Assembly: GCA_034190875.2 (NCBI GenBank)
Contig: CM067357.1
Span: 15,677,619 to 15,741,618 of the forward strand
Origin: Urechis unicinctus
Taxonomy: Eukaryota > Annelida > Polychaeta > Xenopneusta > Urechidae
Direction: 5' to 3'
DNA length: 64,000 nucleotides
Part shown: piece by piece, positions 37,346 to 52,515 of the stretch
How the letters are laid out: each line of letters opens with the position of its first letter
Position numbering within the stretch: position 1 is the stretch's first letter
Translations under genes and position numbers: made by a program
The notes under the pieces: generated by a model
Told to the model about the DNA's origin: nothing
Databases searched by the model: none
Seen by the model: the letters and a program-made list of their open reading frames with translations, nothing else

Positions 37346-39365
37346 GGACGCAGACTATATATCCGGTCTTTAAAATGCTTTTTTAATTAAAATGCAAACC
37401 ATGCTGTTCATACTGTGGAACTCATTTAACGCACTAAGGGTCTATCAGTGTGCCGACACTTGAGAATTCGGTTCATAAACATTCAGTATTTCTTTAGCTT
37501 GAAAGAACGCCTACGAGCTTCTTAGGCGCCATCTGCCGTCTGCATAAATCAATGCAGACATGCACAAAACAAGTGAATGCGATGTAGTTTTGTTGTAAGG
37601 AAGATAGGCACTAACATATATGTATGCACCATAAGGCTTGTATAGTAAGATATAACAAAGCAGGCTTCAGCTATGAGCTGACTGCGACAAGCGGACAGCT
37701 GAATATGCAAAGTAACTATAAGCTTTATTTAAGCCGACCTTATTGCGTTCTTAAGGTTTATATTCACTGTGTGTACAGGTGTGCAAGTGTGTATGTGAAT
37801 GCGTGTGCATATTTGGTGCGTGACAAATAAGTCCATGAGTGAGTAAGCAAGTTGGTAATTGATATGCGATGTTCCCGATTGAGTAAACGAGTGAGTGAAT
37901 AAGGACATGGCCATGTTTATGAGTGAATACAAGAGGTGTATGTGTATGTGTTTATGTGTGCCTGTGTATGTGTGCCTGTGTATGTGTGAGTGTGTGTGTA
38001 TCTATGTGTGCGTGTATGTGTGTGTGAGTATACGTGAAAAAGTCCCATAACCGCAATATCTTTAATATAAACTTGATGTTTCATCTAACCATTGCTCAAT
38101 ACTGAAGCAGCGTTCATCAATTAACACGAAGCGTTGTTTCCAAAGACTCGGGCCCGAAAGCGTTAGATTAGATGTGTACACTAAGTGAAACAGTGGAACC
38201 CTCACGACTCTCTTTTAGTATATGTTAATGCATGGTTGTCATCATCATCGATAAACCATGGGGGATTTTACATAAACATGTTTACTTCTGTGACGCTGGC
38301 GCTATACACCACATTGAACAGTACTTCACGTGATTGGAGCTCACATAGCTAGCACGCACACCACATGCTTAGATATCCCTCGTATAAGGCACTGATGTTT
38401 CAATAATCAGCAACAGTCTCATTAATATAATCATTCTGCTCCCACAACCGGTAGACTTCAACGAAAATAACGTAAATGACTTACGATCAACAAGGTGTGG
38501 TCAGTTGTGATATCGTATCATGTCCTAATGCCAGCCGGAAGTCTCTACCCCTTAATATATCCTTTCGTAGTGAAGTGCCAGGGTAACTATAGCTACTGGT
38601 AATGCCAAACAAACACACTGTCGATTGAGAATATACCTAAACATTGTGACTATTGATATATGTCCAAGTGTTATGAAATATATGCTTGTACAGAGAATAT
38701 ATGCTTGTACAGCTATATGTGACATACCCGTTACCGGTTGGTGGCCTGAAGAGGGGTTGGAGAGATTGAAGAATAGGTAATCGGAGAAACAGAGCTCTTG
38801 GAAGGAGTGTCAGTATGGGTAGCTGTATGGTATGTGATGTCATCATTTTGTGTTATAGTAACATTGCGAACATAAGTTTAAGGGAGCCAGTTTTACTTAA
38901 ATAACCTAAAAGTTTAAGTGGAATTGCTGTTCGGTTTGCAAGTAGCCTCTAACATCAGATGGATATATGTGTTATAAGGGACAACTGGCTTGCATTATGA
39001 TTAAACGTGCCATCCAACGTTCCCCATGGGGTCAACATAGAACAAGGGTTTTTTACAAGCGTTTCTCAAATAACTCCAGGGTCGTTTGGGGCTAATTTGG
39101 TTTACATGTTGCCATCAACATAAGAGTGGTCAATGTCCTGTATTGGGAAGTTAGTTTGTCAAAGAGTGAAACATTCCAATAAATCAATAAAAACACAACA
39201 GAGAGTTTATCCAACGTATCCGGGTTGTGGCATTTGTTGTTTGGTGCGTGGTCAAGGCGACCATCGGCATTGATCAGAACAATCCATATGAGACGCTCTG
39301 ACAAAGCAGCGCGCTGCTCGCGTCTTCACATATTTTGTCGGGTGGAGGCGCATGCAAGCCTTATG
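37345..39365. other. Intergenic; short GT/GAGT tracts, no gene recognised
   Basis: Contains a GAGTGAGT tract at about 37,834-37,925 (same family as at 32.3 kb) and a (GT)-rich TGTGTATGTG tract at about 37,935-38,030. No coding exon is supported. Confidence 0.4.
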
Positions 39366-39429
39366 AGCATTGATCGAGCGCCGAAATCCTTGTGATCGAA
39401 ACTATGGTGATCCCAGGGAAAGACAAATA

Positions 39430-39500
39430 AGGGCGGCGTGCGAAGGCAGTGGCGACCACTTCCATACTTGCTTGTCATAAACAGAGGTAGCGAACCGGCG
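39430..39500 (-). repeat. Segment homologous to 47.9 kb (copy A)
   Basis: About 65 bp align with 47,907-47,972 at high identity on the same strand (GCAGTGGCGACCACTTCCAT against GCAGTGGTGACCGCTTGCAT, then CTTGTCATAAACAGAGGTAGC against CCTGTCGTATACAGATGTAGC). What it derives from is unknown. Confidence 0.5.
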
Positions 39501-39954
39501 CTCGTATTCTCGCATCGAGAACCTAGTGGTTGTGGTACTGATATTGCATTATACTTCACAGTATATGTAAACACTCATGAGCTCTTTTCCTCGTGCAACA
39601 TGGTCAATGTCTGCTTGTGCCCTCTGTTCTTTCTGCACTCCCCCTGACGTCACCAGCGCTTGGTACTAGCGAGCATATTGAATATCTAGCGAGGCGAATA
39701 TTTGGCATTGTTCCAGGTTAAAAATCAAATTATTGAATAATGAAGAAAGCCCAAATGAAATATGACATAATTCACAAATATTGGCAAATATATAAGCGCA
39801 AGGGACGTCATTGCAAAGCAAACATTCGCCAAATCCAGATGGGAACGCCTAGCATTATGCACGTGACATTTGTTTTTCATCGTGCGTTCGCAACAAATTT
39901 AGGTCCTCTTTGGCAGACACACTGAATCAGGTGAACGTGGCAAGTATGTCATAG

Positions 39955-40105
39955 CGTATGGAACTTTGTCTCCAGAGCAGCTGTGTGCTTCCCAACTGAT
40001 TCAACTAAGTAACGTGTGTGACGTTAAGAACAGGTGTATTGTAAAGGGATAATTGTTTGGAACTGATTATGAGAATCACATTTACATGCGTGCAGGTAAG
40101 AACCT
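39955..40105 (+). pseudogene. Relic of a PAN-domain exon
   Basis: Aligns with the 3' half of exon 1 of the PAN gene at 61 kb. Shared blocks are CTTTGTCTCCAGAGCAGCTG, GTGTGTGACGTTAAGA and GGAACTGATTATGAGAATCA. It ends in TATGAGAATCACATTTACAT, which encodes DYENHIYM, like DYDHHIYM in that gene, and the same phase-1 donor (GCAG|GTAAGA) is kept. Upstream stops and indels destroy the frame. It is a dead exon copy. Confidence 0.65.
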
Positions 40106-40109
40106 AGGT

Positions 40110-41990
40110 AGGTAGCTATGAAGATCGCATTCAATTGTATGTTATATGCAGAATGCTTGAATTGATGCCATAATACAAGCATAGCAGCAAGATACTCATA
40201 TTTGTGCTATCTGTTTGATATCACACGTGTTACGGAAAGAGAAATAATGTATCAGAATTTGAGATGATGGAGACCAATAGAAAAAATAGAATACAACATG
40301 CAGGGGTTAATACCATAAACAACAAGTAATTGTTGCACATCCAAGTTTTAATCCACTTTAAGAGTGCGTACACATTTGTATGGATTTGGGTGATAAAAGA
40401 TATGTCCACTTGATAGCAGCACAAAAAGCCAGAAGAAACAAATGCAAATCGCATGCTGTGTGATTAACACTGGAAGTATTGTATGTTCTATATGAATATG
40501 GTTATGCACTGAACTTGTTGTCTACACTTACATTCGCACTGTTGTAAATAGTAATGCGCAAGGCCGATGAGGCAAACTTTGACAATACAAACACATTCAT
40601 AGTTAAACATTTTATTCCCCTACTGCTGGTTTTATAGGATGTCATGAGCTGACAAGGAGGCAATGATTGATCTGGCCAGGCGTTGTACATCTCATGGGAA
40701 TGTCATTGCCCCGTGTATGCAGTATAGTTTGATTTCCCACATTTATTGAGTTTTTCTCACAAGCTTTGAAGGAAAATATTGATGTATTACATGGCAGTCG
40801 GGTAGGCATCGATTCCAGACAGGACACTTGAATATAATATTTGACCTGTCTATAGCGACCATGCTTGAAGAAACAAAATGAAGACCCGGCATCGCCCATA
40901 TACGTCTATATAACATTCTCACTCACTGTCACGCGATTAAGTAGAAACCACATAGACGTCATTTTCATGTTTGGTACGGTTCTGGCGAGGCACGGACTAA
41001 CTTCCTTTGCTCGGTATTTGAGAGCCCGACATTGAACTAAATATGTCATAAGCGGCTTTGGCAACGGTGACTTCAACCGTTCGTTCGCTGCAATGTTTCC
41101 CCTCACAAATTGACGTGCAATAATGTCAATGAGCCATATACAACAGTTCTGCCTTAATAAAAATATCCAGCGGGGTTTTTTATGTTACTTAAAACTGGGA
41201 GACAGGTGAAATATAGTTTGGTATAAATTTAATTTGTGTCATGCCCACCTGGCGGTATTTCATAGTGATCAATCACTTACGCTCAGTTCATTTATATAGA
41301 TGTGACATGCCGGTACAATACACTCAGCTTACTTCGAAGCTACAGCTTCTATTTTACAACATTAATGTTGAGAGAGCAGCAGAATTCAAACATATGGCTG
41401 AAGATAGGTGGCTTAGCTGTCTACTGGTAAATTACTCTGCTTTGTCAACACACCTTCTTATGTTGTTGGGATTGAGCTGGGGCAACGGCATACGAGTACG
41501 AGTCTTAAAACAATACTTGACACTGACTGCATATATAACAAGTCTTTAAATATAGCGATGAATGACTTGCCTGTCATATTCAAACCTTTGTTGAATATTT
41601 ACCATTGGTTTGACAGATTCGGATGGGTTGGCGTTTAGAGTACGTTTTCGATGCAGTAAGTCATACTCTCTGTCCAGTATGTTCAAAGAATACGCTGGGC
41701 TCTCTCGATACGACTATACTACTGTGGAAATGGTGCACGGTCACTTCCGCCGACTAGCAGATCTTCCATCCATTCCTTCCTACTCTACCAGAAACTGCTT
41801 CTTTCATCGGCGATTGTGTCTTCGGCTGTATGTATACCCAAGATGGAAGGTATTTTTTCCTCTCCAATGGCAAAAATATGTACTGGACTGTGGTACATCT
41901 TATCAGGATACTCACCAACTATGTCTCCATAACGAGATGACGTGGTTTTCTCTCTTCCAGTGGAGCTTTTTTTCTGCCTGAAACGTTACC
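40110..41990. other. Intergenic, no gene recognised
   Basis: One open frame at 41,610-41,981 (+, about 120 codons) is longer than most here but resembles no family that I know. Otherwise unique AT-rich sequence. Confidence 0.35.
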
Positions 41991-41994
41991 AGCT

Positions 41995-42290
41995 AGCGAG
42001 TGGGGTAAGTCTGACCATCGTACGAGCCAGTTCCTGTGGCCTGGTGGTAACTGCGTCGCCTTTTAATCCACAGACTATGGGTTCGATACCAAGGTGTGAA
42101 AAACTGACCTGCTCCCCGTGACACGGATGATCAAGGGATCCTCTGACCCATAGCTCAACGGGTCTGTGCCAAGTGGGCGCTGGCACTTAAGGGGAGCTGT
42201 CCAAGCATCACAATCATCCTCATCCATCACTGTCGCGATCTCATTTCGTTGTTGAAAGTGATGTTAAACCCCAATATCACCATTATCATT
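41995..42290 (+). mobile_element. tRNA-derived SINE
   Basis: A tRNA-like head has an A box (TGGCCTGGTGGTAA, 42,037-42,050) and a near-consensus B box (GGTTCGATACC, 42,080-42,090) spaced 30 bp apart, as for an internal RNA polymerase III promoter. A non-tRNA body follows, with a tail containing GATGTTAAACCCCAATATCACC-like sequence. It does not fold into a full tRNA by eye, so I call it a SINE rather than a tRNA gene. Confidence 0.65.
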
Positions 42291-42499
42291 ATCTGACCAT
42301 CGTATAGGATCTGTGTTTGCTTCTGCATCTCTGCAGTAACAGGATACGCAACTGCATTGACCAGAGCGCCATCCGCTAGCTCAAACATAAATTGTAATAT
42401 ATCTATCAATGCTGGATTAGGACCTCAAATTAACTTTTTGTTCATTGATCGCAATCCCGTTATTGACTATGTATATTAACAGGTCAACAACTATTTGCT

Positions 42500-42765
42500 G
42501 CGTGAGGGAGTTAATATAAAAGCATGTGCAAGTGAGAATGCGAGCGTTTGAGCCCGTGAGTGAGCACGTCTGTGGGTGAGTGAGTGTTTGTATGAGTTAA
42601 GGAGTAAGTGAATGTGGGCGTTAGTGCAAAATTCAATTGAGTGTAGAGTGAGTTAATTAGTGTGGATGTGAAAGTGAGTAGGTGAGTCAATCAGTCAATG
42701 AGAGGGTCATCCAAATAACGAACACAGACTAGTCCATGTAGCGGTGGAAAGGTTTTTAATTTTCT
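42500..42765. repeat. Imperfect GAGTGAGTGAAT tract with shared flank (copy B)
   Basis: GTGAGTGAG-type degenerate repeats are followed by AACGAACACAGACTAGTCCATG, which parallels ACGAATATAGACTAGTTCAT after the tract at 32.3 kb. Confidence 0.6.
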
Positions 42766-42831
42766 AAAACGGCAACAACCTGGCACATAACGGTAACGCG
42801 ATACATCGCCAAGACAAACCTGTCGTGACTG

Positions 42832-45410
<2,579 letters not shown>

Positions 45411-45411
45411 G

Positions 45412-46623
45412 TTGTCTCGTTCCTTTGAACTATGCCTACTCATAATATTATATATCTCAAGGAACAAAACTTCGGTCACTAACCATGGGGACAAACGGCG
45501 CTCAACCCACATCAGCACTGAAATTCCACAAGATTCGACAATAACTAACACAGTGGTCGACGATTTGACAACGGACACCAATACGGAGAAGGGGTTTAAG
45601 AATCCACGATATGCACGGATGACCCCGGATGAAGTTAGATTGATACAATATATAAACAGAATAAACAGTAATTATATAAAACCATGCCTGCTCGTTCTTG
45701 GTAATGTTGGTAGCTTATTGGCATTTCTAACCCTACTTCTACGTGCTCCTAGACACACGGCTCATATATATATGGGGGCTCTTGCACTTTCCGATTTATG
45801 TTCGTGTGTTGCAGCTTCTCTAATAGTTTTGCTCTACATGTTCTGTAACGAGGGATGGTCAACTATATCTTGCAAAGCTCATTATTACATATTAGTACCA
45901 TCCATGTACATAGGTCGATCTTGTCTAATGGCTTCCAATCTGTTAGCTGTAGCATTAGCTGCAGATCGCTATGTGGTCGTCCGATTGCCGTTAAAAAGAT
46001 CTGTGTACTGCATTCCTAGAAGAGCGTACAAAATTGGACTTTCCTTTTTCATCATGTCATTTGCAATATGCGTTAATTTTCCAATACGCTTCAAACCAAT
46101 CTATATCTATAACGAAAGCACAAATCAATTCACATCTGTTGTTATCTACTGGACAAGATTTGGGCTCAACGACACTCTGACTTCCATCTTTACGGATCTG
46201 GAAATGATAATTCGGTTCGCTATTCCTTTATCGAGTCTTGCGTGGTTTAATATTGCACTCATACAAAGTCTTGCCCGAAATCGAAGAAAACGACAGACTA
46301 TTGGTGAAAGCAGCGCAGATTGTACCAATAAGGCCCAACATCAACTGGTTCTTATCACCGTTGCTATCATAATATTCTTCCTCATTACCCAGACAGTTGA
46401 CTTCTGCATTCAGATTTTGCATCAAACTGCAAAATCTTGGCATTTTACTTTCCGAATGGAAGTGCTTAATATCATTCAGTACGATATGCTCATTGTTAAT
46501 CTATGCGTTAATTTTTTCACCTATATTGGTTTGAGTCCGGCGTTTCGTAGAATGACCCTGAGTCTATTCCAAACGAATAAGTTACTCAAAACGAGCACTA
46601 TGAATTCTTTATCGACAAATTAA
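45412..46623 (+). CDS. Class A (rhodopsin-like) GPCR, peptide-receptor-like
   Basis: Plasma-membrane receptor expected to signal through G proteins. The first in-frame ATG is 45,619, giving 334 residues. The frame is open for 69 further codons upstream without an ATG, so a spliced 5' exon (acceptor near 45,460) may add an N-terminus with NKT glycosylation. Numbering from ATG 45,619: helix 1 about 22-41 with N29 (GN), helix 2 with LALSD (D59), loop-1 W80 and C85, helix 3 ending ADRYVVV (DRY 116-118), helix 5 with P203, helix 7 with NFFTY in place of NPxxY (299-302). Unusually, there is no cysteine in extracellular loop 2 to pair with C85, no tryptophan in helix 4 and no proline in helix 6. It most resembles FMRFamide-type invertebrate peptide receptors; ligand unknown. 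A pseudogene copy lies at 12.4 kb. Confidence 0.8.
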   Translation: MSRSFELCLLIILYISRNKTSVTNHGDKRRSTHISTEIPQDSTITNTVVDDLTTDTNTEKGFKNPRYARMTPDEVRLIQYINRINSNYIKPCLLVLGNVGSLLAFLTLLLRAPRHTAHIYMGALALSDLCSCVAASLIVLLYMFCNEGWSTISCKAHYYILVPSMYIGRSCLMASNLLAVALAADRYVVVRLPLKRSVYCIPRRAYKIGLSFFIMSFAICVNFPIRFKPIYIYNESTNQFTSVVIYWTRFGLNDTLTSIFTDLEMIIRFAIPLSSLAWFNIALIQSLARNRRKRQTIGESSADCTNKAQHQLVLITVAIIIFFLITQTVDFCIQILHQTAKSWHFTFRMEVLNIIQYDMLIVNLCVNFFTYIGLSPAFRRMTLSLFQTNKLLKTSTMNSLSTN

Positions 46624-46624
46624 G

Positions 46625-49600
46625 AACAATACCGGCTGTTGGGTCAAAGTTAACCCTAATCATTTGCATAGTATTGCAATAATGTTATCTTTTTATTTAG
46701 AAGAGTCTTTGCTTGTATATGTTTGTGTACATATTTAGCTTACCTCAGTATCAATAACTTAAGTGTCTGAATGTTTAAATGTGCATTTTGCGAATTAATG
46801 CACATCCATGTACCAACATTATTTATCTTTTGTGGAGCTGTTGTGAAGTTAATGCAGGCAATACAACCACACCACAGGACGCAAGGGATCCCTTAAGCTG
46901 AGAACGCTGTGGCCGTTGTAAGCTTCTTTATTGTATTGGTAATTCATCGGTCACACGGGCCGTGCATAGTAAAGGATCTCATAGTTTGCACAGTGTTGTT
47001 TCATTGTTTTGCATTGTTACGTAACCTTTTTCAATCACCTGTAAAAATAAATCTCACTTTTACCTATGTGCGATGATAGTGGATAAAACATTGAACCATA
47101 GGAATAATAGGAATGTCCGATGCTGAATGCCGTATGTTATCGTCCTTCTAGTAGGTTTCATTGTTACAATCTGTGTCAAAAACGCTCTATATGTAATGTT
47201 ATAGATCTGGAATAAAACCAAAAGCTCTTTTTTGACACATTTTTTAGCTGTGAGATGTATGTGTTTTTATCAATGCGGTTTAATTTATATCAACAACAAA
47301 TCTGCTGGGAACAATTACTGTATGGAAATGAATAACTTGGTCGACGTAATGGATTAAATAGCTCAGTATTAACAAAACAGTTGAAAACAAGCAATTTACT
47401 GTCTTTGAAGTAGGAAATTTTACGCCGTTGGAAATAAATCATGATTAACATCGGTGATTATCATATGTAAGTTCATTTGAGTATACACAAAATTGATTTA
47501 CTAATGCATACAATAAAAGAAAGGCACTTGTTCAATTTGGTTGATCTTCATTGATTCTACTTTTTAGGGTGTATAATCAGTCATGATTGAATGTTGACCC
47601 ATGTTACGCAGTGTACTATTTTTGAAAGATGTAGTAATTGAGTCCTGCTCCCTCGCAGATGCCGCAATATTCAAAACCAAATTCAAATTATGCATGGTGC
47701 ATATTGTTTTAGTACAACGTTGATTAAAAAATGCCCTCATCCCGATCGTTAAGATAGGTGATAATAAACTTCCGCTGCCTAGACGAACCTATGTACTGCG
47801 AGTCCTTATCACAGACACTCAGTTCCCGATTATCGGATGCTGAAATCTTCACTATCAAAAGACAATATTCCTAGAGAAAGACAGATTTCAATTGTTAAAA
47901 AGAAAAGAGTGCAACAGCAGTGGTGACCGCTTGCATAGCTTCCTGTCGTATACAGATGTAGCGGCTACTGATCCAGAACATGATCAGTGAGAGTCGCGTC
48001 ACATTTGCCGTCGCTGGGGATATCTGTCCCCTGTGAAGGAGTGAGTAAACTATGAACATGGCTGCTGTCGTGATTTTACCCAATAAGCTACAAATATGCA
48101 GCATCACAGTAAATTCAAATCTTCCTAGAACAGCATGGTCGGCAAACTGTCTATCTGTGCATATGTAAAACGAGACTTTGCCCCGTCAACGCAGCTCATG
48201 AAATAAACTTAAAAAGGGCCCATAAAGCACTAAAAAAGAGGTGAAGAGCACTTTAAGCTACAATTCACTGAAACCTGGGCACTCGCTGGCTCATGAACGC
48301 ACATCCATCCATTACACAAGCATTTAAACATAATCGTCACAAATTTACCTCTTCTTGCTAAAATAAAAGGTTAGACCCGATAAATTCTGTTTATGAGGCA
48401 ACACTATCATCTTCTGACTGGATGCTTGTCTCGCTTGTTGGGATCCTGGACATCTAGCAACTGCAAGGGGGCAATTCGTCCCAATTAGAGATTGGATGAC
48501 ATTCATTATTTCAGATCGACTACTTTGCCCTGTAATGGATCATCACAGGGCTGAACAATAATCCCGTCTGGCATCGTAATCGTAATAATGTATAATATAG
48601 ATAAGTAAAATGGAACTTCAGTGAGAAGTGTGATCATCAATACGTGTCTTAAGATTATCAACTGTTTATTTAGGTGACTAGACCCGTACAAGATCGTTAA
48701 TAGCTTTTTGAGCATTCCATTGATTCCCTAAATTTTGTTGCAGTCCACAAAGTACAGTTCAGTTGCTACCTTTGCATATCTAAATAAGATTTCATTAATC
48801 TGAATAGCATATCTTTAAAATGGCTTTCCCTTTGGATATTTCAATAATTATTTACCTAGCACTAGCTACATTCCATTCAGTTGAGAATGTGGTGTGTGTG
48901 CTTGTTTATCAGCTTGTGAAAGTCTTAAAAATCATCAACTAACAATGGACAAGTACTACGTCATGAATGCATCCGGGCAGAATATCAATGACAGCTGTGG
49001 ATGCATTTAATATAGTTGAAGTGCATAAGTGTTTATACTTGGATGTACAGTATGGTAAAGATTAACTTTCTTACCGCAGAGATGTGATGTGTTTGGCATG
49101 CAACACGATTACCGTTCATCGTAATGAGTCTCGAGGGTACACACCGTTGTTATGAAACGGATATAAAACATATCGATGTTTAACAATATCTCATCAATAC
49201 AGCTATGCACACAAGTCACAAGTCTAGCTGAATTCCAAAAACAATGTATTTGTTTTTGCCGAGTTAATTATTATCGCATAACCATAAGTTCTGCTTTGCC
49301 ATGCAAGTGCCTCTCAAATGTAGTTATATTACGGTGTTGATCAGCTTGTCCATTTTGGCAGCAGGTACCATTCTATTGTCTCCCAATGATAAAGACTGAA
49401 ACTGCGCTTGGCAGTACACAGCAGCATGAGTGCTCAATGTGAACGATTAAGAGAAACATATTTGGTGTCCAACACGAATCATTGCACACACGTTTTCGTG
49501 TTTATGAGTCTATTCCTTCGCTTTATGAGCAATCTTGTCCTGCTTCAATTTTAGTGATTCTAGCAGGGATAATAATTTATTTAAACCTCATTGGTAAATA

Positions 49601-50060
49601 CTTACTTTTTGGGTTTTGGATTTGATCCATATGTAATTTAGGAGTTCGGTTTTCATTTCTGCTTTCGTTGCGTAAATATATCTTTGTGTATGCTCCCTTT
49701 GGAAACATAATACGAAACACAGGTGAGATCATAGGTGACGCCCTGTGTCAAGAAGTGCATATTGTTTGTTTCGAAATCCTAATTTACTGCATCCAGAGAA
49801 AGAACCATAAGCAGCTCGATTAGATTAGCCAGTATACATAAAACCACGAACATCGGCATTGAGTGATTAACATTGAGTGACACACATGAAAGGGGCTAAA
49901 TTATTGTTACATTAACCGCTCATTTTCTTTTTTACCCTTGCGTGCAAGCGCACTCGCTATTCCTTATGTGAGTAGGTTTAAGCTGAAGCAACCGCTAACT
50001 GATCACAACGTACTGACAACCAGGCACGAGGCATTGATATTCAACCACGAAATGTTGTCA
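46625..50060. other. Intergenic, no gene recognised
   Basis: Contains candidate GPCR polyadenylation signals (AATAAA near 47,047 and 47,212) and the 47.9-kb partner of the 39.4-kb dispersed segment. No coding exon is supported. Confidence 0.35.
47895..48140 (-). repeat. Segment homologous to 39.4 kb (copy B)
   Basis: About 65 bp at 47,907-47,972 match 39,430-39,500. On the minus strand an open frame of 70 codons spans it, with a hydrophobic stretch, but the open frame is not conserved in copy A. It could be a decayed mobile element or exon. Confidence 0.4.
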
Positions 50061-50067
50061 GAAAGAA

Positions 50068-50430
50068 GTGCATTTGTTGCGTTATGATACACTCGCCAAC
50101 AGCAGCATCAACCATACTTTGCATGATGGCAACTTTGGTTTACAAAATGTATTCTGGTCCTCACTCTCTTTTGCCATAGATGCCAACACAACGTTGCGAG
50201 TGCCCTGGCAAACCAGTAATAACCAATTATGTGACTTTGGTTATACTCCTACAGCAGGTAGAAGACAGATATATTCTCACAAGCCTGTGTTCAAACAGGG
50301 CTTACGTTCTTATCAAGTTGACCAGCCGTGCCACGTCGATGGTATCAGCTACACTCCAACCCTAGCCTACTTGACCCCTGGTCTAAGTACCAACTCGACA
50401 CACAGCCAACTGTACCACTGCGTGCCATGA
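50068..50430 (+). CDS. Hypothetical 120-residue ORF
   Basis: ATG-started frame with several NxS/T motifs and aromatic-rich sequence (FWSSLSFAID, then YTPTAGRRQIY, later QVDQPCHVDGISYTPT). There is no cysteine pattern or membrane segment that I recognise, and no obvious splice partners. Possibly an exon or a relic of a mobile element. Confidence 0.25.
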   Translation: MHLLRYDTLANSSINHTLHDGNFGLQNVFWSSLSFAIDANTTLRVPWQTSNNQLCDFGYTPTAGRRQIYSHKPVFKQGLRSYQVDQPCHVDGISYTPTLAYLTPGLSTNSTHSQLYHCVP

Positions 50431-50434
50431 GGTG

Positions 50435-51085
50435 TGCAAGCTGCTTCGGATTTCTTGTATATATACATTAAGCTATCCACCTTTAGAAATAACTCTTCTC
50501 AGTCCTTAGAAATATGCAGAGATTCAGCGGTCAACCATCAGCCTACCAGTCTGGGTGTGGGTACCCGCCATTTTGGAAATAGTAATTAGTGTGGTGAACC
50601 CCTAGGGAAGCACTGATATGTGCTACCAAGGTAGATGAAATCTTGTCCGAGGAACAATGTGGTTCTCCATCAGTAACAATGCCTGATGTTCAAAGGTGGA
50701 TGTCACCTGGGTATAACACCATATAAGCGACAGTTTGTTTTCAATTTGAAGGTATGAGTTTTTACGACAGTCCTAAAGTCATGAATGCCTTATTGTTAAA
50801 TTTTAATAACAATGTAACTTATAACAGATAGTGATTAAGCCAATAGAAAAATATATGTTCATTTACGGTTCAGCGTATTTCCCGGCCCCTATCCCGGGAC
50901 GCTGTGGTGTTCCCGCAATCAATATTGTTGTCGAATAATTGTAGGCGGCAGTTGCGAGGGGTGGTTTTATAAGTAGGACTTTCAAGAATATATTTAACTA
51001 CTGAGCGCCAATGTGGCTACCAGAACATACACTGACTTAGAAGTCGGTGACGGAATAAAATGATTCCACATCGCTTCATGCAGCC
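50435..51085. other. Intergenic, no gene recognised
   Basis: Unique sequence with no supported feature. Confidence 0.35.
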
Positions 51086-51094
51086 CATTACCCA

Positions 51095-51350
<256 letters not shown>

Positions 51351-51354
51351 TAAC

Positions 51355-51800
51355 AAATCCAGCCTTTGGTGGACATGCTAGAAAAACCGGCCTTCGGGAG
51401 ACATTCGTTATTGTAGGTTATTTTACATTTTTTGTTTTGTTATTGAAACCTTTGTTTCTTAAAAAATATATAATACTGATATACAAAATTGTCCCTCAAA
51501 GGTTGTCCCCAGAAGTGACCTCGACAATGTTTATGTTAAAAATCCTTCCTTTGGGGGACATTTATCATTTTTGGTTATTTTGCTTTTTTTAGTCTGAACC
51601 ATATGTATTTCCGAACGTTGATGCCGAATTTATCTTTAAAAACAAATGAAGTAGTCCCAAGAAACATATTTGACTATATACTACAATGTCCCCCAAAGAC
51701 TGATCAAACCAGCCTTTCGGGGAAATGCTAAAAATATCATCCTTCGGGAGACATTCAGTATTTTTGTTTTTTTGTATTCTCAAAAGATATGTTATTAGAG
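51355..51800. repeat. Degenerate tandem repeat, three units of about 160-190 bp
   Basis: CCTTCGGGAGACATTC (51,391), CCTTTGGGGGACATTT (51,547) and CCTTCGGGAGACATTC (51,741) are each followed by a T-rich GTTATTTT/GTTTTTTT segment. These are three diverged copies of one unit. Confidence 0.6.
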
Positions 51801-51849
51801 AATAATGAACAATCCCCGTTACGCTTCGTATTTCTCACTCATGTTTGTT

Positions 51850-52505
51850 ATAGGCGTTATGACGTGATCGTATCACATGACAAAGACAAAACGAAATGCA
51901 TCGATGACACGCTGTTATGGGCCGACTCAATCGCAGACAACAAGCAGTAGCAGTAAATTGGCTGGACATTTGCGGTCATACGGCATTACACTTAATCCAG
52001 AAAAGTTCGCCTTCAGTAGCCCAAAATTGGGTTCACCATCACAATGGATAGCGTCCGCCCATGCGCCGAATATCTTAAAGGGACTTCCCAGAACCCCAGA
52101 GAAAAACTGCCGCCCGTTCATTGGTGGAACTGGTCATCTAAGTCTCGTAGGCGTTCAGCATGGCTGAACACGTTTCCATTCCGCCAACTGCTCAGGTCAG
52201 GCCACATATGTATGGACTGCTGAACTGGTTGACATCTTCAAGGAATCAAAGGAGATCATATTTGCCAGGATACGAGCCGTGGAACTCAACGCGGACTCAA
52301 GCAAAACTCCCTGCGCTTGACTTCCTCTGAGCCGTCACATGGGACAGTGTACGTGAGGCATCTGCAAGTGACCCCGGCCTCTATGCCCTCACAGAACTCA
52401 TTAATCACCCCACTTCATGCGACGATATGCCTGACACGCTTCACGTTTACCACCAGTTCCGGAAAGAACTGTCAACATCAGATGGTGTAACGATGTACAG
52501 CAACC
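51850..52505 (+). mobile_element. Ty3/gypsy-type LTR retrotransposon pol relic
   Basis: Short frame-shifted pieces resemble gypsy-type reverse transcriptase: KTKCIDDTLLW (the xDD catalytic box), ITLNPEKFAFS and a DSVRPCAEYLK-like segment. They are followed, after a large loss, by a downstream pol spacer (DTLHVYHQFRKELSTSDGV). Stops and shifts break every domain. No LTRs seen. It abuts the KDZ element on its left. Dead fragment. Confidence 0.6.
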
Positions 52506-52515
52506 CATTCTCGAG

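Noticed and set aside
42031..42110. Possible functional tRNA gene
   Set aside because: A and B boxes are present but I cannot pair acceptor and anticodon stems, and a SINE body follows.
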